Positions 1 to 8,178 of a stretch of DNA of 64,000 bases are shown in pieces. Both the position numbers and the translations under genes were made by a program. Source of the stretch: Hyphomicrobiales bacterium. Lineage in GTDB: Bacteria > Pseudomonadota > Alphaproteobacteria > Rhizobiales > Rhizobiaceae. The stretch is taken from NCBI GenBank assembly GCA_900472575.1, contig UCIV01000049.1:1-64000 (forward strand), in the 5' to 3' direction. Every line of letters starts with the position of its first letter. Within the stretch, counting starts at the first letter, position 1. The notes below the pieces were generated by a model. That model saw only the letters and a list, made by a program, of their open reading frames with translations, made no database searches and was not told the DNA's origin.

Positions 1-21
1 ACTAAATAGCCGCTACATACG

Positions 22-50
22 AATATCGCATAAGATAGATTATGGAACAA
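22..50. other. dif-like palindromic site (candidate XerCD target)
   Basis: The sequence has the layout of a chromosome-dimer resolution site. A left arm ends in CGCATAA, followed by a 6-base centre GATAGA and a right arm starting TTATG, so CATAA and TTATG are inverted around the centre. The left arm fits the usual XerC half well. The right arm continues GGAACAA instead of the usual TTAAAT, so the XerD half is imperfect. It lies in a short AT-rich gap beyond the last gene of the operon. A chance palindrome or a different operator is quite possible. Confidence 0.25.
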
Positions 51-100
51 ACGAATACGGCCGAACTAGCAGAGACTTGCGTAGATCCCTTGAGACGTCC

Positions 101-943
101 TTACAACTCGTTGCCCGGCACAGCGATCTCGAAACTCAATCCGTCATATGCTGGCTCCACATGATCCGGCGTTTCGTTCATCACGGTCTGATAGTCGAGC
201 GGAATATGCATATGCGTGAGAATGGCGCGCTTAGCGCCAAGGCGTGCGATCCAGTCGAGAGCCTGCTCCAACGAGAGATGGCTCGGATGCCGCTTATATT
301 GCAGCGCGTCGATGATCAGTATGTCGAGCCCGGAAAGCCGCTCGATGCTCTCTACCGGAAAATCGCTGACATCCGTGCAGTAAGCGACGTCACCGATCCT
401 GAAACCCAGCGAATGAACGTCGCCATGGGCCTGCATATGCGCATGGAACCGGATCGGTCCGCCGGCGCCGTCGACCACGATCTCGTCGTCAAGATTGTCG
501 ATCAGAACCGGCGTCACGATCGGCGGATAATTTCCGCCGGGCGGCGTTTCCAGGCAATAGCCGAAGCCTTGGTGGATGCGTTCCATCGTCAGCGGATCGG
601 CGTAGATCGGTATCCGGTGCTTCTGCAAGAGAACGTAGCCACGCAGGTCATCGATGCCGTGCAGATGGTCGGCATGGGCATGCGTGTAGAGAACGGCGTC
701 GATGCGCGGCACCCTGGCCGCAATCATCTGCTCGCGAAAATCCGGCCCGGTATCGATAGCGACGATCGTGCGGCCGCCATCCGGAGCGATCTGCTCGATG
801 AGAAAGGCCGTGCGCGTGCGCCTGTTCTTGGGGTTTTCTGGATCGCAAGCGCCCCAGTCACCATTCAGCCGCGGCACACCCGGAGATGACGAACAGCCCA
901 GAATGGTGAAGCGTCTGCGGTATCCGGTTGCTACCTCTGGCAC
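101..943 (-). CDS. Metallo-beta-lactamase fold hydrolase, PhnP-like
   Basis: Probable metal-dependent phosphodiesterase of the PhnP/RNase Z-like branch of the metallo-beta-lactamase fold; the real substrate is unknown. The metal-binding THAHADH motif is at about residue 88, and further histidines (LGFRIG region, THMHIPLD near the C-terminus) complete the expected dinuclear site. Length is 280 residues, usual for the family. The start is GTG at 943, preceded by GAGG inside the end of the upstream gene. It lies 3 bases after tatD on the same strand and is last in the tmk-holB-metG-tatD run, so it is probably co-transcribed. No phn genes are nearby, so a phosphonate role is not supported. Confidence 0.85.
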   Translation of the reverse strand: MPEVATGYRRRFTILGCSSSPGVPRLNGDWGACDPENPKNRRTRTAFLIEQIAPDGGRTIVAIDTGPDFREQMIAARVPRIDAVLYTHAHADHLHGIDDLRGYVLLQKHRIPIYADPLTMERIHQGFGYCLETPPGGNYPPIVTPVLIDNLDDEIVVDGAGGPIRFHAHMQAHGDVHSLGFRIGDVAYCTDVSDFPVESIERLSGLDILIIDALQYKRHPSHLSLEQALDWIARLGAKRAILTHMHIPLDYQTVMNETPDHVEPAYDGLSFEIAVPGNEL

Positions 944-946
944 GCT

Positions 947-1729
947 TTAAAGCCTCGGCATCTTGGCGAAGCAGCAGAACGCGTTTTCCGTCGTGATCGT
1001 CGCCATCTCGTCGTAGCTGACGCCATGGACCTCGGCTAGAACCTCGGCCGTATTGACCACATAGGATGGCTCGTTGCGCTTGCCGCGCCAGCGCTTCGGC
1101 GCCAGGAACGGCGCGTCTGTTTCCACCAGAAGGCGGTCCAGCGGCACGGTTTTTGCTATGTCGCGGATATCCTGGGATTTCGGAAAGGTCAGGATGCCGG
1201 AGAAGGATACGTAGCCACCCAGTTCAATACCGGCACGGGCGAGGTCGGGTCCGGCCGAGAAGCAATGCAGGATGAAGGGGAATGCCCCCTTCCCGCTTTC
1301 CGCGGTCAGGATTTCGATCATGTCCTCGTCGGCACTTCGGCTATGGATGACCAGCGGAAGTTTTGTGACACGCGCCGCTTCGATATGCCGGGCAAGACCG
1401 GTCTTCTGGTCCGCCGGCGTCTGCGTGTCATAGAAATAGTCGAGACCGGCTTCGCCGATCGCCACGATCTTCTCATGTGAATTGGCAAGGCGGATCAGGT
1501 CTTCCGCCTGGATATCCAGTTCCTCGCCGGCATTGTTCGGGTGCGTGCCCACAGAGCAGAAAACGGACGGGTATTTTTCAGCAATTGCCAGCAGCGTCTT
1601 GAGTTTCTTTACGCGCGTGGAGATCGTCACCATCTGCTTCACGCCGGCCTGATGCGCTCGCTCGATGAGCAGGTCGCGCTCCTCATCGAACTCGGCAAAA
1701 TCCAGATGGCAATGGGTATCGATCAGCAT
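947..1729 (-). CDS. tatD: TatD family metal-dependent hydrolase (DNase)
   Basis: TatD-family TIM-barrel hydrolase of 260 residues. The N-terminal DTHCHLDF gives the first metal ligands; GEAGLDYFYD, HSRSADED and ETDAPFLAP supply the rest of the conserved metal/catalytic set. Family members act as 3'-5' exonucleases or DNases on damaged DNA; the in vivo role is not settled. The open frame extends upstream to 1858, but that part overlaps the end of metG and does not resemble the family, so I place the start at the ATG before LIDTHCHLD. It sits between metG (73-base gap) and the PhnP-like gene, a conserved alphaproteobacterial order. Confidence 0.9.
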   Translation of the reverse strand: MLIDTHCHLDFAEFDEERDLLIERAHQAGVKQMVTISTRVKKLKTLLAIAEKYPSVFCSVGTHPNNAGEELDIQAEDLIRLANSHEKIVAIGEAGLDYFYDTQTPADQKTGLARHIEAARVTKLPLVIHSRSADEDMIEILTAESGKGAFPFILHCFSAGPDLARAGIELGGYVSFSGILTFPKSQDIRDIAKTVPLDRLLVETDAPFLAPKRWRGKRNEPSYVVNTAEVLAEVHGVSYDEMATITTENAFCCFAKMPRL

Positions 1730-1802
1730 GGACACGTTATTCAAACCTTGACTGCAATATGGGCGACGATCCGGCGGACATGCCGGACCGTCCTTTTCTT
1801 TC

Positions 1803-3359
1803 TCAGGCCGTTGCCTCGGGCGCGACATAACGTGGGAAGACCGGCGTCGGTGCTTCAAGCACGGTGCCCGGCTTCAGGCGTCCGGCTTCGCCCAGTGTTG
1901 CGAAATCCCGTGCGTCCGCAGAAGCGGCGACCAGATTGAGCAGCTTGGTCGATGATTCCGGCATGAACGGCTGCAGTAGAATGGCGATCTGGCGCACGAC
2001 CTCGGCCGTGACATAAAGAACCGTACCCATCCGCTCCGGATCGGTCTTCTTCAGCGACCATGGCTGCTGCCCGGCGAAATAACGATCCGTTTCGGAGACG
2101 ACGGCAATGATCGCCGCCAGCGCCTTGTGGATCATCTGCTTGTCCATCTCCTCGCGGCAGGTGGCAATCAGCGCATCGGCAGAGGCAAGCATCTCACGGT
2201 CGGCCTCGGTCAGTTCGCCCGGCGTCGGGATCTGGCCGTCGCAATTCTTGACGATCATCGACAGCGAACGGCTGGCAAGGTTGCCGATACCGTTGGCAAG
2301 GTCGGCATTGATACGGATACCGATCGCCTCTTCGCTGCAGAAACCATCCTGGCCGAACGAGATCTCGCGCATCAGGTAATAGCGGATCGCGTCGAGGCCA
2401 AAATGTTCGATCAGCTCGAACGGATCGAGCACGTTGCCGAGCGACTTCGACATCTTCTCGCCACCCTTGGCCAGCACGAAACCATGCGCATAGACGCGCT
2501 TGGGCAACGGCAGCTTGGCCGACATCAGGAAGGCGGGCCAGTAGACCGTGTGGAAGCGGATGATGTCCTTGCCGATGATATGCGCATCCGCCGGCCAGAA
2601 TTTCGCCCGCGGACCGTTTTCATCAGTCAGAAGGCCGGTCGCGGTCACATAATTGGTCAACGCATCGACCCACACATACATTACATGTTCCGGATCGTTG
2701 GGAACCTTCACGCCCCAGTCGAAGGTCGTGCGCGAGATCGAAAGATCCTTCAGGCCGGATTTGACGAAGGAAATGATCTCGTTGCGACGCTCGGCCGGGC
2801 CGATGAAGTCGGGCTGTTCCTCGTAAAGCTTCAGCAGCCGGTCCTGATAGGCCGAAAGCTTGAAGAAGTAGCTCGACTCCTCAACCCACTCGACCGGCGT
2901 CCCCTGCCCGCCGTAACGCACGCCGTCGCGAACTTCCGTTTCGTCCTCGGCGTAATAGGCTTCATCACGGACGGAATACCAGCCGGCATAGCTGTCCTTG
3001 TAGATGTCGCCATTGTCGGCCATCCGGTTCCACATGATCTGGCACGCCTCATGATGGCGCAGCTCAGTGGTGCGGATGAAATCGTCGTTAGAGGCGTTGA
3101 GTACCTTGCCCATGGCGCGGAATTCATTGGAATTGCGCTCTGCCAGCTCTTCAGGCGAAATGCCTTCCTTGCGTGCGGTCTGCTGCATCTTCTGACCATG
3201 TTCGTCGGTGCCTGTCAGGAAGAAGACGTCTTTCCCATCAAGGCGCTGGAAGCGCGCCATGGCATCGGTCGCGATCAGTTCGTAGGCATGGCCGATATGC
3301 GGCTTGCCGTTCGGATAGGAAATCGCGGTGGTGATGTAGAAGGGCGTCTTGTCGGACAT
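1803..3359 (-). CDS. metG: Methionyl-tRNA synthetase
   Basis: Class I aminoacyl-tRNA synthetase that charges tRNA-Met in the cytosol. The HIGH signature appears in NGKPHIGHAYE near residue 20, and KMSKS appears in GEKMSKSLGN at about residue 300. At 518 residues it is the short form: no C-terminal EMAP/tRNA-binding extension is present, as is usual in alphaproteobacteria. The anticodon-binding helical domain occupies roughly the last 170 residues. It lies 117 bases downstream of holB on the same strand, in the conserved tmk-holB-metG-tatD run. Confidence 0.97.
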   Translation of the reverse strand: MSDKTPFYITTAISYPNGKPHIGHAYELIATDAMARFQRLDGKDVFFLTGTDEHGQKMQQTARKEGISPEELAERNSNEFRAMGKVLNASNDDFIRTTELRHHEACQIMWNRMADNGDIYKDSYAGWYSVRDEAYYAEDETEVRDGVRYGGQGTPVEWVEESSYFFKLSAYQDRLLKLYEEQPDFIGPAERRNEIISFVKSGLKDLSISRTTFDWGVKVPNDPEHVMYVWVDALTNYVTATGLLTDENGPRAKFWPADAHIIGKDIIRFHTVYWPAFLMSAKLPLPKRVYAHGFVLAKGGEKMSKSLGNVLDPFELIEHFGLDAIRYYLMREISFGQDGFCSEEAIGIRINADLANGIGNLASRSLSMIVKNCDGQIPTPGELTEADREMLASADALIATCREEMDKQMIHKALAAIIAVVSETDRYFAGQQPWSLKKTDPERMGTVLYVTAEVVRQIAILLQPFMPESSTKLLNLVAASADARDFATLGEAGRLKPGTVLEAPTPVFPRYVAPEATA

Positions 3360-3476
3360 CGATACACTCGGAAAATGGTTTTTCGCGGCACAGCGGCGCG
3401 GGTCATGCCGCTCTTAGCGCATGTTTGCCTGATGCGAAACCCAAACTTCCTTATGGGAGCCGTTAACGGCCGATCG

Positions 3477-4508
3477 TCAAGCCGCTTTTGCCGCTTCCAG
3501 GATCGACAGAAGCGTCTGTTTCTTGTCGAGATTATAGGCGGTCGACACCGTGATCTTCTCGACGATCTCGCTGACCAGCTTCGCCCGCTTATCGGCAACC
3601 GCCAACTGCCCCTGCAACGCCGCACCACGGGCCTGTTCCACGAGATATTCGCTTAAATGTTCGAGGAAGAAGGTGAAGATCACCTCGCTGTCCTTGCCCG
3701 ACAGAACATCGGCCAGCCGATGCATGGCCTTGCGTGCAGAAGGTCCCCCTCCGGCGACAATCTCGTCGAATGCGGCGATGATATCGAGACCGCCATAATT
3801 CTTCAGCTTCAGTGCGCGCGAGACGCTGCCCTTGGCCAACCGCTGCACCGACTCGGCCGTCTGGCCGCCGTCGATCGATTGTCCGAGCGCAGTCAGAGAC
3901 TGGCTCAATTCGCTGTCGCCGAGCGGTGACAGCTTGAGTGTCTGGCAGCGAGAGCGGATCGTCGGCAGAAGCTTGCCGGGCGCGTGCGACAGAACCAGAA
4001 ACATGGCACCGCGCGGCGGTTCTTCCAAAATCTTCAGGATCGCGTTGGCCGCATTTCTGTTCAGGTCATCGGCGGGATCTATGATGACGATGCGCCGGTT
4101 ACCGGTGCCCGAGGTCTGAGAGAAAAAGTGCCCTGCCCGCCTCACCTCGTCGACGGTGATTGCGCTCTTCACCTTGCCGGTTTTGTCGTCCACAGGCCGC
4201 GTCAGGTGCAGCAGATTATGGGAAGCGCCGGACAGGATCTGTCGGCTGATCGGCGTCGACGGATCGGGATCGGGAATTGTCACTGGCGCAAGCCCCGGTT
4301 CGGGATTGGAAAGCACGTAGTTTGCGAACCGGAACGCAAGCGTCGCTTTACCGATCCCTTCCGGCCCCTCGATCAGGATCGCATGATGCGACTTGCCGGT
4401 ACGATAGCTACGCGCCAGAAACTCCTGCGCGCCCGAATGGCCGAATAGCTGGGTATTTGCAGCCGGGTGAATGGCTCCGTCCAGAACATTTGCGGCTGTA
4501 TCGCTCAC
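3477..4508 (-). CDS. holB: DNA polymerase III subunit delta'
   Basis: Clamp-loader delta' subunit of the replicative polymerase, a 343-residue AAA+ fold protein. The P-loop region reads GPEGIGKATLA, with alanine in place of the usual Thr/Ser, which fits delta' not hydrolysing ATP. ILKILEEPP and the SRCQTLKL segment are the typical sensor/SRC region that contacts the neighbouring ATPase subunit. The start is GTG, overlapping the tmk stop by 4 bases (GTGA), so translation of the two is probably coupled. The pairing of tmk and holB is conserved across bacteria. Confidence 0.93.
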   Translation of the reverse strand: MSDTAANVLDGAIHPAANTQLFGHSGAQEFLARSYRTGKSHHAILIEGPEGIGKATLAFRFANYVLSNPEPGLAPVTIPDPDPSTPISRQILSGASHNLLHLTRPVDDKTGKVKSAITVDEVRRAGHFFSQTSGTGNRRIVIIDPADDLNRNAANAILKILEEPPRGAMFLVLSHAPGKLLPTIRSRCQTLKLSPLGDSELSQSLTALGQSIDGGQTAESVQRLAKGSVSRALKLKNYGGLDIIAAFDEIVAGGGPSARKAMHRLADVLSGKDSEVIFTFFLEHLSEYLVEQARGAALQGQLAVADKRAKLVSEIVEKITVSTAYNLDKKQTLLSILEAAKAA

Positions 4509-5170
4509 GAGACCTGCTCCGCGGCTACTGACGCCTCAGTCGCCGTTTCCACCAGCGTGAAAATCTCCTCGGCGATTTCGTCTTCCGGCCGACCTGCGTT
4601 TATAACCCGGCAGCGTCGCGGCTCGGCCGCCGCAATATCGAGATATGCCTGCCGCCGCTTTTCATGTGTATCGACCTCTTCCTTCTCAAAACGATCGGGC
4701 GCATCACCGCCGCCACGGCGGCGTGCTCGGGCAAGACCTGCCTCGGCCGGAAGATCGAGAATAAAGGTGAGGTCCGGCATGACGCCGTCTGTGGCGATGC
4801 GCTGAAGGGCTTCGATGAAGCCTGGCTCGAGATTTCCGGTGACGCCCTGATAGACTCGTGAGGAATCGACGAATCGATCGCAGAGCACGACTGCGCCCGT
4901 TTCCAGCGCAGGGCGGATAACCTCTTCGACATGATCGTTGCGGGCAGCGGCAAACAGGATCGCCTCCATGCGCACACCGAAGGTTTCGGCTGCTCCACTG
5001 AGGAGAACGTGCCGAACGGCCTCTGCGCCCGGAGATCCGCCCGGTTCGCGTGTCACCAGCACATCGTGACCGGCACGGCGAAGCCGATCGGCCAACCGAC
5101 GGATCTGGGTCGACTTGCCGACCCCCTCGCCGCCCTCGAAGGTGATGAATATGCCCGAACGATCTGTCAC
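4505..5170 (-). CDS. tmk: Thymidylate kinase
   Basis: Phosphorylates dTMP to dTDP for DNA synthesis. The P-loop is EGGEGVGKSTQ at about residue 12, the DR(F/Y) motif is DRFVDSSRVYQG, and the LID region is the arginine-rich RARRRGGGDAPDRFEKEE. Length is 221 residues, slightly long but normal. The start is GTG at 5170; no better in-frame ATG exists upstream of the conserved GIFITFEGGEG. It lies 88 bases downstream of the DacF-like gene and overlaps holB by 4 bases. Confidence 0.95.
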   Translation of the reverse strand: MTDRSGIFITFEGGEGVGKSTQIRRLADRLRRAGHDVLVTREPGGSPGAEAVRHVLLSGAAETFGVRMEAILFAAARNDHVEEVIRPALETGAVVLCDRFVDSSRVYQGVTGNLEPGFIEALQRIATDGVMPDLTFILDLPAEAGLARARRRGGGDAPDRFEKEEVDTHEKRRQAYLDIAAAEPRRCRVINAGRPEDEIAEEIFTLVETATEASVAAEQVS

Positions 5171-5257
5171 GCTTGTCTTTGAACCTGTCTATGTCTGAAG
5201 GGCATATAGCGCATCGGCCAGAAATTCGGAACGACTTTCGGCACGGCTCACGCGGCG

Positions 5258-6427
5258 TCAAAGCCAGAAGAACAGTAGCTCCATCAGGGCATCGCTTGCC
5301 TGAGCCCTGAGACCGCCGACCTCCACAGAAGCTGCAGCCTCAAGCGGGATTTCCCGGATCACCCTGTCGCCTGACGAGATTCGCAAGGTCGCGATCTCCC
5401 GTCCCTGGGCGACCGGCGCCCGCAGGGGCCAGTTGTAGGCGATCCGTCCAGACAGCCTTTCCGGGCTGGTCTTCGGCGTGAAAATATCGACAGGTTCTCT
5501 CGTGACGAGGTCGACCTTGCTTTCGACACCTCCATATATGCTCGCCTGCCCGATCACCTCTCCCGCCTTAAAAACAACCCGGGTCTCGAACGAGGACAAT
5601 CCCCACTCCAGAATGCGTCTGGCTTCATCTGTCCGCTCCTTGTCCGTGGCAAGGCCGCCGAGGGCGAGGAAGAGGCGCGTATTATCTCTCGCGACCGACG
5701 CGGCTAGTGCATAACCTGTCCCTTCGGCAAAACCGGCCCCCAAACCGTCTACCCCCATATTAAGCGACAGAAGCGGGTTCTTGTTGCGCTGGAATATCTT
5801 GTTCCAGGCGAAATCCGGCTGCGCATACAGAGGGTAATATTCCGGATAGTTTCGATGGAGATGCCGCGAAAGCTCGACCAGATCGCGCGCGGTCGTCCAA
5901 CTTTCAGCATAAGGCAAACCTGTGGCGTTGCCGAATGTGGAACGCGCCAGACCGATATCCTTGGCCTTTGCCGTCATGCGGGCCGCAAATTCACCTTCGG
6001 AGCGCGCAATACCCTCCGCCAGAATGATACAGGCGTCATTGGCATTCTGGATGATCACGCCGCGCATCAGGTCGGCCACCGGCACCTGAGATTTCAACGC
6101 GGCAAACATTGTTGTCGTACCGGAAGGCGCACCGCCCGTGCGCCAGGCATATTCGCTGACCGGATATAGCGTCTCGGGTGAAATCGCGCCGCTTTTCAAT
6201 GCATCGAAAACGACTTCCATCGTCATCAGCTTGGCAAGCGATGCTGCCGGAAAGGACTGGTTTTCGTTGACAGCCAAGAGCACGGTACCCGTCGCTGCCT
6301 CAATGAGATACGCCTGTTTTGCCTTTGTCGCGAAAACGGGCTGCGCTTCCTGCGCCAATACGTTCCCTGCCGCCTGCAATGTGGTCGCAGCCAGCACAAA
6401 AACCAAAAGCAGAAAACTTCGCATCAT
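5258..6427 (-). CDS. DacF-like D-alanyl-D-alanine carboxypeptidase (S11), altered motifs
   Basis: Exported penicillin-binding-type protein of 389 residues from the double-ATG start at 6427/6424, which has GGGGGA just upstream and is followed by a signal peptide (MMRSFLLLVFVLAATTL, then a cleavable ALA-type region). The catalytic SxxK is SLAK at about residue 63. The second motif, usually SGN, reads NAN (about 128-130), and the third, usually KTG, reads GAG in DGLGAGF (about 230-232). A C-terminal S11 beta-domain (about residues 290-370) is present. The fold is clear, but carboxypeptidase activity is uncertain with two of three motifs changed. It is first in the run leading into tmk and holB. 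Confidence 0.8.
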   Translation of the reverse strand: MMRSFLLLVFVLAATTLQAAGNVLAQEAQPVFATKAKQAYLIEAATGTVLLAVNENQSFPAASLAKLMTMEVVFDALKSGAISPETLYPVSEYAWRTGGAPSGTTTMFAALKSQVPVADLMRGVIIQNANDACIILAEGIARSEGEFAARMTAKAKDIGLARSTFGNATGLPYAESWTTARDLVELSRHLHRNYPEYYPLYAQPDFAWNKIFQRNKNPLLSLNMGVDGLGAGFAEGTGYALAASVARDNTRLFLALGGLATDKERTDEARRILEWGLSSFETRVVFKAGEVIGQASIYGGVESKVDLVTREPVDIFTPKTSPERLSGRIAYNWPLRAPVAQGREIATLRISSGDRVIREIPLEAAASVEVGGLRAQASDALMELLFFWL

Positions 6428-6514
6428 TCCCCCGCAGTCCATCCGATTCATGCTCAGAGTAGCAAGAGGTCTTTTATGGTGAATTAAGAACGACATGGCA
6501 TCCGTGAAAACAAA

Positions 6515-6549
6515 ATCACCCCAAAAACCTTTCGGGCTTTCGGGGTGAT
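6515..6549 (-). terminator. Intrinsic terminator of rlpA
   Basis: ATCACCCC (6515-6522) pairs with GGGGTGAT (6542-6549). Read on the minus strand the stem is followed by TTTGTTTT. It lies 41 bases beyond the rlpA stop and separates it from the DacF-like gene. Confidence 0.7.
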
Positions 6550-6589
6550 GAAAAGTCAGTATCGTTTCGTGTGTCGACGATAGCCGGCG

Positions 6590-7708
6590 TCAATATTTCT
6601 GGCCGGGCTTTGGCGGCTCCAGCAGCACGTTGCCGAACATCACGCGTGTAACCTTGCCCTGCTGCGGTTCCGCTGCATAGGCAGTCTCAGTCGTTCGAGC
6701 CTGAACCGGCTGCTGAACACGCTGCACCGGCTGAACACGTTGTGCGGGCTTTGGCTGGCTTGGCGCCGACGCATAAGCAACAACGCGCTCCTGCTGGACG
6801 GGACGGGCAGCGGGCGCAGCCTTGCGCTCGACAGGCACGGGAGCGGCGCGCGTGACAGATGCGATCTGCGCAGTCTGCTGTTCGAACTTTTCGGCTGCCG
6901 GGCGCTTGGCAGACGATGCGCTCGGGCTGCGTCCCGCATAGGCGGCGGCCGGCATGGACGAGCTGTAACTCTGCAACTGATCACCAAGGGGTTGGTTAGA
7001 TGCAACCATTACCCCGCTCGCAATCTGGCCGCCGGGGTTGAACGACGGCAGACGATCACCCTTGCGAATATAGGAGGCCATCAGGAATGGCATATCCTCG
7101 CCATCCATTCGCGCACGACCAAGATACTGGACATTAACTCGACCGGTACCGGTCTGCTTGATGTCGATCATCTCTGCGGTCTTGTCCGAAACGTCGATGA
7201 TGCGACCCGGGTGATATGGCCCACGGTCGTTGACGCGAACGACGACGGACGAACCGGTATCGACATTGGTTACGCGGGCGTAGCTCGGGAGAGGAAATGT
7301 CGGATGCGCGGCAGAAAGATGCGAGCTGTCATACACTTCACCATTGGCGGTTAGACGACCGTGGAATGCCGAGCCATACCAAGACGCAAGGCCGGACTTG
7401 TTGTAGTTCGGGTCTTCCTTGGGCACGTAGGTCTTGCCCTTGACCTCATAAGGCTGTCCGACCATGAAGCGGCCACCGCCCTTCGGAACAGGCCTGCCGT
7501 CCGCAACAACGCGCGGGCTGGCCTTCACACCATATTCCGACTCAGCAAAATATTCCTTGCCGTGACCCTTCTTCTTCGGGGCTTCAGCCATCTTGGTCGA
7601 GGCACAGGATGCCATCGTCGCACACATTACGCTGATCCCAAGCCATTTAGACCAGAGGGAAAGTTTGCCGCCACTCAAACTCAAAGCTCGTCCGTCCCTA
7701 TTTCGCAT
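6590..7708 (-). CDS. rlpA: RlpA septal ring lipoprotein / lytic transglycosylase
   Basis: RlpA-type double-psi beta-barrel protein that in other bacteria cleaves denuded glycan strands at the septum. From the ATG at 7708 the N-terminus is basic, then hydrophobic, and ends in the lipobox-like MASC, so it is a probable lipoprotein. The RlpA core (ASWYGSAFHGRLTANGEVYD, then RVNDRGPYHPGRIIDVS) occupies roughly residues 110-200. A long Ala/Pro/Gln-rich C-terminal tail of low complexity replaces the SPOR domain found in some homologues; I see no clear SPOR repeat. A longer reading frame to 7831 exists, and a GTG near 7750 with a purine-rich stretch before it is an alternative start. It is monocistronic, with its own terminator. 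Confidence 0.88.
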   Translation of the reverse strand: MRNRDGRALSLSGGKLSLWSKWLGISVMCATMASCASTKMAEAPKKKGHGKEYFAESEYGVKASPRVVADGRPVPKGGGRFMVGQPYEVKGKTYVPKEDPNYNKSGLASWYGSAFHGRLTANGEVYDSSHLSAAHPTFPLPSYARVTNVDTGSSVVVRVNDRGPYHPGRIIDVSDKTAEMIDIKQTGTGRVNVQYLGRARMDGEDMPFLMASYIRKGDRLPSFNPGGQIASGVMVASNQPLGDQLQSYSSSMPAAAYAGRSPSASSAKRPAAEKFEQQTAQIASVTRAAPVPVERKAAPAARPVQQERVVAYASAPSQPKPAQRVQPVQRVQQPVQARTTETAYAAEPQQGKVTRVMFGNVLLEPPKPGQKY

Positions 7709-7841
7709 TGTGCGAATATGATGCAGGGCCTCGCAACCCGTACCATTCGCAACCACAACCCCACCCTCGTGAAACCACTTGGGCCTAATACTGGACAGGT
7801 TTTGCTTGGTTCGTGGCAGAAATGCGAACAAAATCTGTGGA

Positions 7842-7870
7842 ATGGTTAAAATTCAAATGGTTATAGTTAA
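7842..7870 (-). promoter_or_regulatory. CtrA-like half-site cluster upstream of rlpA
   Basis: On the minus strand the order is TTAACTAT, ATAACCAT, TTAACCAT. The last two repeats (7857-7864 and 7842-7849) are spaced so that ATAACC-N9-TTAACC results. TTAACCAT equals the half-site described for CtrA in Caulobacter, although the classical full site has N7 spacing. The cluster is about 135-155 bases upstream of the rlpA start. The same TTAACC-N9-TTAACC arrangement occurs upstream of the L,D-transpeptidase at 53385-53405. Confidence 0.4.
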
Positions 7871-8049
7871 CGAAAAGTAAATTAATTTCATTTTATTGCT
7901 GTTCCAATACGCAACGCGCCGAAACTTATACTTTGTCTTAACCTTTTCACATGCGACCGCAGCAAGAATCACCACCACACAAGGTTATGCCCCCCCAGCG
8001 CGGGACGCATGATTGTCGCCTTGGTGCCCTCCTATCATCGCAGCTGCCG

Positions 8050-8076
8050 TTGACGGGGCGATCAATGGACGATAAA
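8050..8076 (+). promoter_or_regulatory. Possible promoter of tRNA-Ser
   Basis: TTGACG (8050-8055) and GATAAA (8071-8076) are separated by 15 bases and end 12 bases before the mature tRNA. The -10 match is weak and the spacing is short. Confidence 0.35.
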
Positions 8077-8088
8077 GCGCAACAGTCT

Positions 8089-8178
8089 GGATGGGTGGCC
8101 GAGTGGTTTAAGGCAACGGTCTTGAAAACCGTCGTGCGGGGAACCGTACCGTGGGTTCGAATCCCACCCCATCCGCCA
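8089..8178 (+). tRNA. tRNA-Ser (anticodon UGA)
   Basis: A 90-nucleotide tRNA with CCA encoded. The acceptor stem pairs GGATGGG (8089-8095) with CCCATCC (8168-8174), followed by G and CCA. The anticodon loop CTTGAAA, closed by ACGGT/ACCGT, places TGA at 8123-8125. The long variable arm (GTGCGGGGAACCGTACC) is typical of serine tRNAs, and the T-arm reads GTGGGTTCGAATCCCAC. tRNA-Ser genes are common integration sites; the gene immediately downstream looks accessory. Confidence 0.98.

Larger units (their letters stand above)
7709..8088. other. rlpA upstream region
   Basis: Non-coding, AT-rich stretch between rlpA and tRNA-Ser. It holds the TTAACC-type repeats described separately (7842-7870) and the tRNA promoter candidate. 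Otherwise I see no gene or structured RNA. Confidence 0.5.

Noticed and set aside
77..889. Long open frame on the plus strand at the left edge
   Set aside because: It is the antisense of the PhnP-like gene; its protein is basic and low in hydrophobic content, with no family match and no ribosome binding site.
2127..3656. 509-codon open frame opposite metG and the end of holB
   Set aside because: A GC-rich antisense artefact: metG and holB are clearly real on the other strand, and the frame has an His/Arg-rich composition without domains.
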